Of a stretch of 64,000 bases of DNA, positions 43,925 to 55,341 are shown piece after piece (the first letter of the stretch is position 1; every line of letters begins with the position of its first letter). This DNA comes from Curvularia sp. ZM96 (lineage: Eukaryota; Ascomycota; Dothideomycetes; Pleosporales; Pleosporaceae). The stretch covers positions 1 to 64,000 of the forward strand of contig JAJGBQ010000009.1 of assembly GCA_022457065.1 (NCBI GenBank), given 5' to 3'. The notes below the pieces were generated by a model. The model made no database searches and had not been told where the DNA came from. It saw only the letters and a program-made list of their open reading frames with translations. The position numbers were made by a program, and so were the translations under genes.

Positions 43925-45195
43925 TTACTATTTTTTGTTTATTTTATATCTTTTTTTAGTTTTTATTATACTATATAACTATAGAGCTCGTAGTATAGAT
44001 CTTCCTTAAAGTACCTATACTAAAGATATATAACCTAAGAAGCGGAAGTGTTCAGAAACACCTCCTGAAGAAATACGGGCAGATGACGAAGTAAAATACG
44101 CTGAGCAAGAGGAAAGAGCAGCGAAGCGCGCAGATCACGATATTGATTACGAGGAGAAATCGTCAACCAAGAGCCTCTCAGACTAGATTAAATTTTCCTG
44201 TCAAGCAAACGCCTTCGCGATTCTCTTATCGTGTTATAACGCGCCATCTTACTGCACAAACTGAAGGCTTATCCAACCGTGTCAGTAAGACCGCAGTTAC
44301 GCTATTTGCCTTCCCTGCGTTTCTCGGCGTCGTAACGTCCTATGCATCTTCATTTGCGCAATTGTGCCTCTACCCTCAACCATCTTTCCATTATCATCTC
44401 TGAAATTGTAGTCCCATGTGCTCATCTGGATCCCCTCGCAAACGGAAATCTGGGGCCGCCCGACGTGACAGATGAGGATCGGTCGTATACCGCCACTCTT
44501 TTTCGATTGCACGGCGTGCGGCGAGTGTTATCGCTGTTGTCTTATAATTATACATCTTGCTTCGAAGGAGCAAGGCAGGCGGTGGTTGGAACACGAAGAA
44601 ATCTTTCCATTGAACTACCTTGACTAGCGGTAAAGTGTGCTATTTCTAAGGAGGTGTCTCGCGCGTCTTATCGTGCGTGCAAAGAAGTAGCCGGAGTAAA
44701 GCCGGCCGTCTTGCACGGCTTAAACATCTTCCGAGCACCGGGGCCCGATCTAGGCGAATCCCCACTCTGTCCCATGACTCAAAATCTGAACCATAACGTT
44801 AGCTTAGCTTGGTTCTAAGTATTCTCACAAAGATGGATCACTACGAGAACATCATTCACGATAGGAAGGTCATCCTTTGTCCTAAAACCGCGGATTGGTC
44901 TGTACCAGAACTCGTTCGAGTGTGTCCTGAGTGCACTGATCACTACTTGATCGCTGCTGATCGTTACTGATTATAATATTGATCCTACACTTAGTAGTAG
45001 ATAGCTCTCTATCGAATACAATCTCTTGTATACCAAGCATTTGCTCCACGCAGCGCAGCCCCTTACACATCTGAGTCTATTATTATTAGAACAAGCAGCT
45101 ACCTAATACTTTGACATGCGCTTCTCCAAAATTTATAATTGATACAAACTAAAAGATTTTCTTTATTTACATTATGAAATAATACTTTAAATAGA
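43925..45195. other. Intergenic with short acidic frame and LTR fragment
   Basis: A plus-strand frame at about 44037-44185 encodes a charged peptide (KCSETPPEEIRADDEVKYAE and on), possibly a lone exon or gene end. Overlapping frames at 44143-44623 look like chance. Nothing else recognised outside the LTR fragment at 44930-45067. Confidence 0.35.
44930..45067. mobile_element. LTR-1 fragment, 5' truncated
   Basis: Matches the last 140 bp of the solo LTR at 10997-11232 (ATAATATTGATCCTACAC, GATAGCTCTCTATCGAATAC) and ends CCCCTTACA like it. The LTR start could not be found, so no target duplication. Confidence 0.75.
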
Positions 45196-48100
45196 TTAGG
45201 AAACAATTGCGTCCCACTTATATGGCGCAGAAATAATCCACAAGTTCGTCAAGACCCAATCAGGTGTTTTGATATTCTTGCGGTTCCTGGCGAATTCCTT
45301 GAGCTCCATTCCCACCTTGGGCTCCAGCTTGCCGTCAGACGTTATGGCAGGTGGCTTGCCTTTGCCATCCCAGCTGGCAGCTTTTAGCTCATATGCTAGG
45401 ACTCCACCAGGCTTGGGAAATGTGGTCTTCTGGAAATTCTCGTCGTCCAACACATATGGCCAGATAGCGTCGAGTGAATCCTCAATTGTCACAAGCTCTG
45501 CGAGTTGCATTGTCTTGATCTGGTCACGAAGGCTGAAAACAACCGGCTCGACGTATGACCGACCGGGAATCTTCTCAGCGTCTATCATAGCTGGCTCTTC
45601 TTTCAATCCAAAAATAGTAGATGCCGCTGATTTTCTAGTTAAAGAATTAGCGTAGGTATAAAATTAGTGAAGAATGTAAGCCGTTACTTACGACTGTGAA
45701 AGCAAGGCATTTGCTTCAGCTTGTCGACTGAGTTTTATCCATCTTAGAACACGATCATATGTTGCTTCATCGCTGTGTTCAATCCATTCATCCATTCGAG
45801 GCTTATTTTGTGGCAATTGTCTCTGATACAAGGCGTTGTAGTTCGCGATTAGACTTGTGGCGGCCGTTTGGGTTCCGGTATGATCTTTCAACGCTTCCAA
45901 ATATGCACGTTGAGAGAAGTCTGTAGACCAATTTTTGAAGTCATTTATAGACGTGTCTATTGGAGTTGTATCTTGCCGCCTCTTGATCGACTGGTAAGCG
46001 TACTCGACATGGTCTCTTCGGACTGTCATAAGACCTATGTTAGAGACGCTGGAAGAGGCTGTCGAGTCTGTGGCTGATTGGAGAAAGTCCAACTCTTTGT
46101 ATGGCTTCAGTTCAACAGATATCACCTGGTCTGTGTCAAGATTGCGTTTTGCAATATCGAGCAAGACGTTTGAAGGCGAAGAGATCTTGGTCTCGGCGAA
46201 GTACGCGTCGTACATGTACACCTCACATGGAATGCTTACGGCGAGTCTAGCCAGACAAGCACAACCCATCTCGAAGCTCTGACCAGCAAAGATGTCCGTC
46301 GCAGCGCTTTTCATTTGGGTCAGCTCAGGGCTGCTAGTCTGAGGTGTGAAGATCCATGCAACAGTGGTGGCTTTGCCACGAGTGATCGAGTTGATAAAAT
46401 AGTCACCATATTTCTTCGTCCATTCCTGCTTGTCTGTAGGTTGCAAGTCATCGCCAAGTGTGAAGTTGGTCGATGATTTCTTGAGCCCAGTTTGCAACCG
46501 GAGAACAACACTAAAGGCTCGATCGTTTAATGCAAGACGCCAGACAAGGTTGGGAAAGAGCTTTGTTCCAACGTATTGATTTATGGTCTGTTCGAAGAGA
46601 TATGACAAGAATTCATACAAACTGCGGTTGCTGTTGATGACTGTCCACTGCGGGTCAGGCTGCACTGGCATAGGCAGAGGATCAGCCGTGCCTGGTTTGA
46701 GCGGTGACGTTCGCAAGATGTCAGCGGGTTTGTTAACTTCGTCGGAAGCGGATATGCCCCGTCCAAGCGCGACACCATCTGCGCCGTTCCACCAGATCTG
46801 TGTAGCAGTGGCTTGAGACATCGCGTCAAGCGTGATACTAGCGAATATACTTCGAGTCGACTCAAACCCTTTCAGTTTTGAGATGACATTCTCGATGGGT
46901 AACACCACCTCCTGGTCGACCACCCGCCAATACCAGAAGTTCTCCACGGTATTGCACCAAGCGGAAGGATTGTTAGCCAAAGTTGTGTTTCCGCCATGGG
47001 CTTCCCAGCAGATGGATTCATGGAGGGTTGTGGAAGCCGAAGCAGTCTCAGTCTGACTGGCAGCTTCAGTAGATGCTTTGGCGTTGCCGGAAGTTGTACC
47101 CGAGTTGAATGAAGCGGCAATAGAAGCTTTCCACGCATTTTGGGTTGAATATGTATTTTTCGCCTCGCTTGCTGATAGAAACCTGGTAGCACGAAGCCGG
47201 CCTCCGAGCTTCACCTTTGTGACAAACAAGTGACCATAGTTACGATAAAATTCGTTTAAAGCCTGATAGCTCTTTGTAGAAGTGATATTTCTGATAGCAT
47301 CTGCGCAGTCTTGAGACAAGCTAATAGATTCTTCATCGAGGTACAATCGAACGCGCGGGAACTCGTATGTGGCGTGCATTTGCTTTGAATTTTCACTATT
47401 CGTGCTCGATTTGGAGATGCTAGACTGGGTGGAAAAGCCAGCTGACCCATCTGCAGAAATAGAAACGACGCTCGTTGCGACAGCTGCCTCTACAGACGCA
47501 CTGGAGAACCCCTGCTCCGTGGATGCGAGCTGCATAGTGCTATCAATATTCTCAACCTTGATCTTTGAATCATCACAGACCTCCCACACAGGATAAAGAT
47601 GATCTAGTGGCTCTGATGGCGAGGAATCAGGATCATCCTTATACCCCGCATCGTGGACACTGAGACTTGTCAAAGCATGCTTGAGGCTCAGTTTCACTCC
47701 TGCGATTGGCGAAGTATCGATAGCGGCTTTAGCTCGAGCTTTGAGATCCTTAATCTCGGCCGATGGTAACGTGCCCGGTGAAAACATTAGTGGATGAAGT
47801 GGATTGGGCTCCAGCTTGAAGGCGGTTTTCCGCGCCTTGGTAATTATCTGACCAGTTTGATCGATGTAGAAGCCATTCAAAAGGCTATTGACCACCACCA
47901 CTTCGTTCCAGTTGTCAACGTTCATTTGACCAGGACGGATCACATCCCCTTGCGCAGCTAAAGCAACTGCACTAGAGTCAACGCCAGGCGCATCAGGCAG
48001 CTTGCCAAACTCCGTAGGCTTGTTTTCAAAAGTGTGGAGCGTGAGGTCCAAGGCAACATCGCCAGCTTTCTTAGAGTCTGGGACAACAACAGACTCTTTA

Positions 48101-48444
48101 AAACAAACTGTGTAGATGTGCTTCTTTGCCAGGTCGGTCAAATTCTCGTTGAAATGAGGCCATGCTGCGACGAAGTACTCCAGGAGGGTCGATTTACTGT
48201 TGATAACGCCACCATCTGGAAGACAAAACTGGTTTCTGCCGATCCGCTTCCAGAAGCGAGTGAGCTCGATTGCACCAATTTCCGCGTCTTGTATCGCACC
48301 TCCAAGTTTCATCACTTCTGCTTTGGATAAAGACAAAGACGCCGAATACTCGAACAGCTTCGTTGTACCCTCAGTCCGAATGGAGATCGTGGCAAACGAA
48401 AGACGAAATGTGGCATCGATCTCCTTGCTAGCTAACTCGTTCAT
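45196..48444 (-). CDS. MACPF-like (membrane attack complex/perforin family) protein
   Basis: Two exons, 48444-45692 and 45634-45196, split by a 57-bp intron (45691-45635; GTAAGT...CTAG). The phase is exact and gives 1063 residues. The MACPF signature is a YGHLF block in the middle (about residue 410), preceded by Ser/Thr-rich strands and followed by a TTLANNP...WC...WYWRVV stretch. The N-terminal 330 residues and the C-terminal 400 are large extra domains. MACPF proteins insert beta-barrel pores into membranes; in fungi some need a partner protein. I see no signal peptide. It is transcribed away from the gene at 49300 across a shared 855-bp region. The frame is intact. Membership rests on motif recognition, not a search. 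Confidence 0.72.
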
Positions 48445-49299
48445 TTTGAAGTGTCTCAGGTGTGGGATTTCTAGATGACTAGTACAATATTCAAAGTTCC
48501 AATGCTTGTCTCTGAAGGCGAGTGTGTGGTCTAAAGAAGTTGAGGCTTGGCGGTAGAGGAGAGCACACAGGACTCCTAGTGGGTAACAATTCAGATCTTC
48601 AGAAAGGCGAGACTTATCTCACTGTTGATGTTAGAAGGAGGTAGTCCGAGTTTGCATCGGTTGAAGTATGTGGAGTCTCGGTTAAATATGTAGCTCCGCC
48701 TGTTAAAAGGTGGTCCATCACACTTCCCTTCCACGGAGAGGATTTGACATTTACTACCATCAGACTTCCACTACTGTCCATGTTGGCTACCCCTTCGATC
48801 AATGGTCAAAGTCGGAACCTCAGCTCAACATGAACTTCAGCCAGCCACGTTTTCCAAGCCTCAGAGTCTGTTGGATTGCATGCGGATCTAGACCTTGGTC
48901 CTTGCTGAAGGAGATATGAAGATTGCAGATCTAGGAGCACGTACCAGTTCAGCCGCAGCTGCCGTAGTATATGTACTAAGTCTCTTCACAACCATACAAT
49001 GAAGACTGCAGATCTAGGAGCACGTACCAGTTCAGCCGCAGCTGCAGTAGTACACGTAATAATTTGTTCCAAAGAGACATTCCTGTACCACGTGCCGACT
49101 GCATGGTACTGAGGGGGGGCTTGCCAAAGGAAGGTTGCCGGACTACTTAAAGTACAATCCGGTACAACTGCTTTCAGTCCTTACCTTTTATTCGCTCCAG
49201 CTTCTCTCAGTACCATTTAGGAGAACATTTCAAAGAACAATCTTCCTTATCACTTGGTACCTGGCACAACTACTTGCGATCGCATATCACTTCATCGAC
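48445..49299. promoter_or_regulatory. Shared divergent promoter region of the MACPF pair
   Basis: 855 bp between two start codons pointing away from each other. It contains a 60-bp direct repeat (48916-48975 and 48999-49058). Overlapping frames inside it have no motif. A single regulatory region for both genes is inferred from the layout only. Confidence 0.5.
48916..49058 (+). repeat. 60-bp direct repeat, period 83
   Basis: Two copies share GCAGATCTAGGAGCACGTAC and CAGTTCAGCCGCAGCTGC with four to six differences, separated by 23 bp. Each contains CAGCTG and GCACGTAC boxes. They lie closer to the 49300 gene than to the MACPF start. Confidence 0.85.
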
Positions 49300-50203
49300 A
49301 TGGCACCTCCAATTGGAATCAGATACTACAACGTTCGCAATTCCGGCATCGCTATAATCATCTACCCACAGTTGCGGAAGTGTTCAAACGATAGTGAAAA
49401 GATTTGGGATGGAAGAGACCATCATGGCTATAACATAGGCATTAGTAAGTTGTAACAGTGCTATTCGCCAATAGACAATTGAACTGATATCGCATATAGA
49501 TCAGGACTGGACGGTAGATCTCAACGAAACTGGCATCAGTCCCACAGAAAAAGAAAAATTCTATCTGTCCGTAAACACTTTTTGGGGGTCGGACATGTGG
49601 GACAAAAGCCAGCAGTTCTACTACGATCCCAACTCTACTATCGTCGCCAGTGCAACACGCTGGGGAGGCGCGCACGATGGAAGCTTGTCTTATCAGGGCA
49701 TCAAAAGCAAGGCAATCAATGCCAGAATGGCTGCTTCTTCACGTCTTGCCCATTCTGATACTGAGATGCTATTTGCGGAACAGTTTGAATTATACGCTGC
49801 TTCAGTTGCACACGAAATGGTTCGACAGCTCTGCGACAATGCTTTTGCTGAATTCGCTTCTGGATTTCCTTGGAAAGGACTGGTGGAGTGGGCACAGCAG
49901 CTCCCGCCTCAGCAGGTGGTTCTTGGTATAAGTCTCATTACAGCTGCCTTGATCGCCAAAGGTTACGGGTTGACATACACGACAACGACTAACCCTGATG
50001 GCTCAAAGACCACAACGGTCAGATTTGGTCCTCACCAGCCAGGAGTTCCTGGAGCTGTGCCCGAAAAGATCAAAACTGATTGGAATGCCTCTGTGGATGC
50101 CGCAAGGAAGTGTAACCCAGTAAACTTGGGAGTATTTCCAAATACTGTAGAATTGACCGATGGTAGCGATGTGAACTTCCCAGCTACTAGTGCTGAAATC
50201 TAG
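49300..50203 (+). CDS. Unrecognised 282-aa protein paired with the MACPF gene
   Basis: Exons 49300-49444 and 49500-50203 are joined over a 55-bp intron (GTAAGT...ATAG) in exact phase. Residues 1-115 look beta-rich with several aromatic residues (IRYYNVRNSGIAIIIYP, WTVDLNE, FYLSVNTFWGSDMW) and may form one beta-sandwich domain. Residues 130-190 are helical, and residues 193-212 are hydrophobic (PQQVVLGISLITAALIAKGY), a possible membrane-interacting segment. There is no N-terminal signal peptide. The family is not recognised. The divergent arrangement with a MACPF gene recalls fungal two-component pore systems, where a small binding protein recruits the MACPF protein; I cannot show that this is one. 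Confidence 0.65.
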
Positions 50204-50351
50204 GTTACATCGCGTGGTCTATATAAAATATTTTGGTAGAGAAAATTGATGATTCAAAGCTTATTGTTGACTTCTATATAATAACATTGATAACTCCTGA
50301 AAAGTACCATTATACTAGTAAATAGTTTACCTATCTTTAATTCTACACATT

Positions 50352-51848
50352 ATGCTAAACAGAATCATGGTCAAAAGGGAATCTTGGTCGGATAGCGCGT
50401 TTTACCCTTGTAAGTTCATCTCGCTACTCCTTGTATCTAGCCCCTTTACTCTATGTTACATGCACGTGCGTATCCATACGCGTACGCGTAACACATCATC
50501 CTTTCTCCTATATTCTTAGTGGTGCTAGGGCATACTGATTACTGCGCATATCATATGACTGTGGCAAAGTTGGAAGGGTTATGGCACAGCGTTTCAAGCT
50601 ACGTCCTTGGTGCTTGCTTACTGCCCGTAAGCGCAATCAAAAGCGTAAGCATTCTGTAATCATGACATAGCAGTATAACGCCGCAAAAGGGTAGCGAAGG
50701 TGAAAGAAGGGAAATATCGACTTGCTCTATGTGATCCAGCACGTTGGAGAAGCTGCAGACATGCCCAACATGGCTTTGCATTCACATCTTGGGCTAGGAC
50801 GGTTAGTAGTTATAAGGAAACCTAATTAGGGAGATACGTGACGGTAGTGGCATCAGATCGACGATGAGAGCATCTCGTCACTAAGTTCACGCTATCTTTT
50901 ATTCGGTCCTAATGCATGTACTTCATTCCATTGAACAGCTTTTGCTAAAGATGACATGTGAATGCAGCCTAACACAAATGCGATCTAAGACAGTGTACAG
51001 CTTTCAAGTCTTTATAATAGTGCTGCGAGCGAGCTTAGTCCACCTTATCAAGACATGGTAGACTACCTTACCTGATGCTGAAAACGGGCGAGGATTAGCG
51101 TAGCCACATCACTCGGCTCAGCTGAAGCTTGGGCTGGTGGGCGGTCTGTGTCTGTTACAAGATTCTAAGTTGTTGGAAGTCATGGGGCTTACTAACCTGC
51201 GCGTTTGCATTCAGCTGCGGCTGTCGACTAGGCACCGTACCGTTCCGTTCCACGGGTCGGCACGCTTATTCGATTCCATCATTATGCATCGCCATGTACG
51301 AAATAATGTGTCATGAAGACTTTACGACGCTAAAATGAGGCTTCTCCGAGGGGATGTACTCCCGTCTCTCCGCCTCTAGCGTTGTGGCGACTGCTGTCTG
51401 TTAGACAGCGTTTGCACTTACGACAAGGGTCTTAGTGTGGCGTATTTAGGTTACTAAACGTCGCTAGGCATAATCGCTAGATAAACGCACTATACGAGAA
51501 TGGGAACACACATGAAATCAAGACATTGTGGCGAGCTGAATGCGTGTGCGGTGGGTGCCATTAGAGCGGATGCTTATTTAGGCTAGTAGTAGATGCAATC
51601 TAGACTGCAAGGAGAGCTACGTAGGACCATTCTTACTCATAAGGACGTGCTTGCTTGCTGCATATTAGAGTTTGCACTCGTTAGTGTCAAAGTAATGGTA
51701 ACCTATCAGCAGCTACCTGCAAGGGACATTGCGTATCACTCCATGTAGAAAAGACGGCAGAAGATCAGCCACCTTGTGAGGGGTTACGAGAAAGCGATCT
51801 GTTAGATCTCCTAATTGTGGTGTCGTTCAGCGCTTCTGCACGTTTTAG
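50352..51848 (-). repeat. Long composite repeat (families B plus G), inverted copy
   Basis: Reverse complement of 41699-43395 without the M1 MITE. It begins CATTATGCTAAAC...TTGGTCGGATAGCGCG and ends CGCTTCTGCACGTTTTAG. Differences are scattered, many of them C/T or G/A. Together the two copies bracket the 43.4-50.3 kb segment. Confidence 0.75.
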
Positions 51849-51992
51849 TTAGCTATAATGCTATGTCAGCTAAAAGGTCTACAATTAACTGGGTATCCTA
51901 AGCCATATTGTCAATCGGTGACTTAGACCTTCGCAGCCATTGAGCTTGCCCTTCCGTGTTTCTGGGGATCCATTTCTAGGGACCTAACAGGA

Positions 51993-52216
51993 TGTTACAG
52001 GTAACACGCAGGATTCTCTCCTTGACGGGGGCCGCAGGTTTGGAGACCAAGGGGCCACCACGTCAGAAGGTAATGATCACTGCGGGGCGTTGATCACGTG
52101 ACTCAGCGCCCCGCGCTGATCATTGCCGAGTCTCTTTGGTCCCTTTCATGCATGGTCATCACTTTCTCTTTAACCCCTTTGCATCCTTCCAAGGTGAATC
52201 CTGTTTGTTTGTAACA
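51993..52216. mobile_element. LTR-2-like fragment
   Basis: The first 150 bp resemble LTR-2 (TGTTACAGGTAACACGCAGG, TTCTCTCCTTGACGGGGGCC, GGTAATGATCAC). The rest differs, and it ends TTGTAACA. Flanks CAGGA and CACTA do not match, so it is probably a deleted or recombined copy. Confidence 0.5.
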
Positions 52217-52311
52217 CACTATGTGTGAGACAGAGAGCTAGTCACTTGCCACCAGTCAAGTGAGTGGCAAGCACATTATACTGAACGGTTATAGAAGTAT
52301 ACTAAGGCAAA

Positions 52312-52488
52312 TGGTTACAATATGGATGTTTGGATACCTAGTTTAGCAGATATTAGCGTACCAAAGCTCTTTTCAGCTGATCTGACAGACATCATTATTA
52401 ACAAGATTTTCTCTACTAGGTTAGGGAAGGCTTTGGTACACTAACGTCTGCTGAACTAGTTATCCAAATATCCATATTATAACCGTGT
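52312..52488. repeat. Long inverted repeat / small foldback element
   Basis: About 55 bp at the left (ATATGGATGTTTGGATACCT ... GTACCAAAG) is complementary, with some mismatches, to the right (CTTTGGTACACTAACG ... CCAAATATCCATATTATAAC) around a 65-bp centre. It looks like a MITE or foldback element; no clear target duplication. Confidence 0.65.
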
Positions 52489-52951
52489 GCCTAGGTATGT
52501 GCAGAAGACCTAGTTTTGGACTTAAAATGTATATTTATTGGATGGGGAAAGACATAGCCACACGCGCAGTTGTAGGCTATACTATAGTTATATTTAGTTG
52601 TGAATAGCTCTAGTCGCTAAACAATGACATAAGATCTTAAGTAGGCAACTTTCAGGTTAGAAGGCAAATGATCATCACCTCCAGAAAGCTGATCTAGGGG
52701 TAACATGGTAGCTAGCCGATGCCTTGAATAGGGTAGCGAAAGAATGAATGTCTTTCGCTAGAGGAACGAAAAGTATAAAGCTGGTCCTTATCCTCCATGT
52801 CTCGCTTAAAAATTTATCTGTTAATACAGATTTCGGAAACATTGAATACCTACATTTATTTACAAGTCCCCCATATCCATAGCAAAGTATGCACTAGTCT
52901 AGCGATATCTCCTTTACCTCTAATAACAAACCTTGAAGGTACCTAACGACC
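52489..52951. other. Intergenic, promoter of the secreted-protein gene
   Basis: AT-rich. No other gene or repeat match seen. The 5' leader just before the ATG reads GGTACCTAACGACC. Confidence 0.45.
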
Positions 52952-53245
52952 ATGAAGCTCAACATGATCATTCTTGTTCCACTCCTCCCAGCGGCGGTCA
53001 ATTCCTGGACTCTCGAACTTGGTGGGAAAGTCTTTGACGGCACCGGGAACAGAGCGTGTTCTAAGGCCACTGCAAATGCGGGATCACACCTGGTCTGGGA
53101 TAGGCCATTCTTGTCGAAATGTTGCCTCCACTTATACTCCGATGCAGGATACGGGAATCAGAATCAGAATGGATACTCCTGCAGTGACTGGGAGAAGGAC
53201 TTGGGTCAGAATGTGAAGGCATTCAGTGTAACAAACTGTGGTTAG
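52952..53245 (+). CDS. Small secreted protein, possible beta-gamma-crystallin-like fold
   Basis: 97 residues from ATG 52952. Residues 1-18 are a signal peptide (MKLNMIILVPLL core, Ala-Ala-Val-Asn-Ser end). The mature part has five cysteines (near 36, 57, 58, 77 and 96). A pattern of aromatic/Gly and strand residues (CCLHLYSDAGYG, GYSCSDWEKDLGQ, VKAFSVTNC) recalls the single Greek-key unit of small fungal crystallin-like secreted proteins. That is a pattern impression, not a proven homology. Secretion, small size, cysteines and a repeat-rich home suggest an effector or antimicrobial candidate. No damage in the frame. An inverted family F repeat starts 68 bp downstream. Confidence 0.62.
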   Translation: MKLNMIILVPLLPAAVNSWTLELGGKVFDGTGNRACSKATANAGSHLVWDRPFLSKCCLHLYSDAGYGNQNQNGYSCSDWEKDLGQNVKAFSVTNCG

Positions 53246-53312
53246 ACCATAAACAAAACTCCCACTATAATACGACCACTCTACACTCTCACTTGATAAT
53301 ACGTCCGAACCG

Positions 53313-53825
53313 AGTTCCTAGTATATGATGCTACGTGAGTCTGACCTCCAATTCATCCTAATCAGGAGATCACGCACCCTGATTCAAAAACGCGCGTGTG
53401 CAACGCGGATTGGCCCCTTAATTTCCACGTTTTAGTCCTAGCGTAAGCCTCCTAAACCATCATACTCCTAATAGTGAGATACGACCAGTCACAGTAAAGC
53501 TATCCTTTTATTCTTGCTTTTCGTTGATAGTTGTAATGGTTTAAAGTGCAGAGATGGCAACAAATTGGATCCTGTCAACACCAGCGTCTATCGCTAACCA
53601 CCTTGTACGTCGTGCTGATCGCCTAAATCAAAGCTATTAGTTAACTAATTGCTAAATTTACATTTTACATCTTGTAGCCATATAACCTAGTTGCTTTAGA
53701 CTATATCACGTTCATCCCAAGCGAGAGAGTAATCATCTGCACCCGCTGCTGCACCGCAGTACCTGTCACGCGCTTAGATGCCCACCTCCAAACTTTCCAC
53801 CATGTTCCATTCAAACTACGGCGTA
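53313..53825 (-). repeat. Repeat family F, inverted copy
   Basis: Reverse complement of about 33945-34462: ATATGATGCTACGTGA, TTTTTCGTTGATAGTTGTAA-like and TTGACAGG box regions. Its inner edge (CATTCAAACTACGGCG) meets the OrsD pseudogene. Confidence 0.75.
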
Positions 53826-55341
53826 CAAATAGCACGGTTTGACGGCATACCCGCTACGCAGTCCTTTCAAGATCTAGTGCCTCGCCAGGATAGATCCGCG
53901 CCGCTCTCGTATCTCCTTCCACCCGTACCTAGATTTTGTTGTCCACACTATACAGAGAGAAAGACAATCAACTAGGATTGTATGCGACAGCATGCGAAGG
54001 TAAAACATAATATCACTGCTCCAGAATGTCTTCGAGACCAATCTAGATACAAGTGTTACCTACAGAGCTGGACAAAGTACTCGCCCAAACATTGGGTAGT
54101 AACCCAAGGTAACAGCTCTAGTCAGCAAGCGATTCAGAAGCAGCCATCGTCTACAAGCGAAGAAGAACACCTAGTGCGGATGGAGGATGAAGAGGAAGAA
54201 GAAGAACAGCGCTTCAATGGCGAGTGTGACATGGTAGCTCTAGACGCAGAGCTAGAGCACGACGAGAATACTGAGTGGCTTCGGGGCTGTGAGTGGCCGA
54301 CGTGGTTCGCTCACAAGCCTGTTCATGTTATCGTCGCAGCTGCAGCATTGCCCTCCGCGAGAACATCCGAGGATCTTGTACTAGGCCTTTGGAATGGTTT
54401 CGAATGTGTGAGCCCAGCACAGACAGAGAGGCTTATTTAGAAGATAATAGAGGCTAGCAGAATTGTGTTTCAGCGATGCGAAATGACGCTCAAACAGACA
54501 TTGCGCGTTCTGCGTTGCTGGCTTCGGAGCTGGACGCCTTCTTTCCTTCCTTATCCATTTAAGCTGCCTCAACGCGAACAAACCCGGCGAAGATACTACG
54601 TTATCCACGAGCGGTTTCTATGCTATATCTTCCGAATACTTGCACTGTTACGTAATATAAGAGAGCCTACAAGCGAAATTTCTGGGCTGCAGCTAACTAC
54701 GGCTCAAATGGCCATGATGAACCATATATGGGACCACCTTTCTGTTGTCGTCCAGCAGGCAGACCGCGGGGTATCGCTCCAATCACACTGGATGGTGTGC
54801 ATGAGAATCTCTTCCAACTTCTTGTCATGTTCTGGACGGACCTGTCGCACGACGGAAACATGAGCCGTAGCACTATTATGCATTGCTCTGGTGTCTTAGG
54901 AATCCATCCTACAGAACTATGCTTCCGTAAGCCCTATGATTATACGCCATTCATATCAGCTTGCTGGAATAGCTGTGCGCTGTTAAGCTGATATCTTAGG
55001 AGCAAGAGAAATCGCCGCCTAAGCGTGTGCCATGCATTCACACTTCACACAGCGTCGATAAGCGACGACACGACCAGCATGACCAGAAACTGTCCTTCGG
55101 TACCTTCAAGACTAGAGTAGCAGGGAAGTCAGCCCAGACATTAAAGGCAATCAATGTCTTCGACTCTGTCGAATGGATACTTTCTCTCAAAAATCCCAAC
55201 TTCGCCGAGGTCAACGAAGAGAATCGAGGTCTACACGACATACTAAGCCATATAGAGCCTCTTGATAATCATCCGAGATGTATCCAAGGCCGCGAGGATA
55301 GCTTGAAGGCTGACATACAGACCTCCAGATCTCGCCTATAA
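53826..55341 (+). pseudogene. OrsD-family pseudogene without helicase
   Basis: One frame runs from 53826 to about 54775 with in-frame TAG stops at 53973-53975 and 54438-54440. It shows a zinc-finger-like start (FCCPHY, DCMRQHAKVKH), an acidic linker, WLRGCEWPTWF and a helical middle. Near 54775 the similarity moves to another frame (VMFWTDLSHDGNMSRSTIMH, GVLGIHPTELCFRKPYDYTP), and later frames carry the remainder to 55341. Stops and frameshift show it is dead. The central block matches typical OrsD-family proteins and parallels the middle of the helicase gene. No helicase motifs are present. Confidence 0.65.

Noticed and set aside
48614..49455. Frames between the MACPF gene and its neighbour, including an upstream in-frame extension from 49135
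   Set aside because: The extension has no ATG before 49300; the others have no motif and overlap the direct repeat.
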